From NCBI GenBank assembly GCA_913057845.1, contig CAJXPC010000096.1:1-6781 (forward strand): a stretch of 6,781 bases of DNA, in the 5' to 3' direction. Made by a program: the position numbers and the translations under genes. Shown here in pieces: positions 6,732 to 6,781 of the stretch. Source of the stretch: an uncultured Pseudomonadota bacterium. GTDB taxonomy: Bacteria > Pseudomonadota > Gammaproteobacteria > Burkholderiales > Eutrophovitaceae. The stretch's first letter is position 1; each line of letters begins with the position of its first letter. Under the pieces are notes generated by a model. The model saw only the letters and a program-made list of their open reading frames with translations, did no database searches and was not told the origin of the DNA.

Positions 6732-6781
6732 CTGTCTCTTATACACATCTGACGCTGCCGACGAATAGAGAGGTGTAGATC
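6732..6781. other. Nextera (Tn5) sequencing adapter, not genomic
   Basis: Bases 6732-6750 are the reverse complement of the Tn5 mosaic end (CTGTCTCTTATACACATCT). They are followed by GACGCTGCCGACGA, the reverse of the Read 1 adapter, the index as ATAGAGAG (6765-6772), and GTGTAGATC from the flow-cell P5 sequence. This is the same adapter and index as at the left end, reversed, with eight more bases kept. It supplies the false residues MCIRDS ahead of the FtsH fragment. Confidence 0.98.

Noticed and set aside
1..6781. Composite transposon or linear element bounded by terminal inverted repeats
   Set aside because: The repeats are exact Nextera adapter and index sequence. There is no transposase, resolvase or target-site duplication, and the cargo is core housekeeping genes.

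Overview
The insert looks like a core-genome fragment from an uncultured, probably aquatic gammaproteobacterium. Evidence for this is the ftsH-folP-glmM gene order, FtsH, FolP and GlmM proteins close to the E. coli versions in sequence and length, and long PstC/PstA proteins of a type I associate with marine gammaproteobacteria. The taxonomic call is inference from recalled family features; no search was run. Base composition is roughly balanced and looks even along the insert.

Both ends are library adapter rather than genome. Bases 1-42 and 6732-6781 are Illumina Nextera (Tn5) adapter in opposite orientations, including the mosaic end and an 8-base index, so the biological sequence is only 43-6731. 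The adapter truncates pstA at the left and ftsH at the right and adds false residues to both conceptual proteins.

All six genes are on the minus strand and read right to left. First comes a housekeeping block: ftsH (membrane AAA+ protease, C-terminal half only, 5810-6731), folP (dihydropteroate synthase, 4928-5791) and glmM (phosphoglucosamine mutase, 3574-4941, GTG start overlapping folP by 14 bp). No promoter was seen inside it, so folP and glmM are probably co-transcribed from upstream of ftsH or from within it.

A 244-bp gap (3330-3573), the longest gene-free stretch, separates this block from the high-affinity phosphate uptake genes pstS (2292-3329), pstC (829-2220) and pstA (43-836, cut). 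The gap holds a convincing Pho box with a TATAAA -10 element spaced as in E. coli phoA, a stem-loop just after glmM and a small A/T palindrome. A second stem-loop lies between pstS and pstC and could raise the level of pstS mRNA relative to pstCA. Periplasmic PstS would deliver phosphate to the PstC-PstA channel, powered by PstB, whose gene is expected beyond the left end.

I found no new biological system here. The points most worth attention are the adapter artefacts, the Pho-type promoter, and the placement of pst genes directly after glmM, where E. coli has secG.
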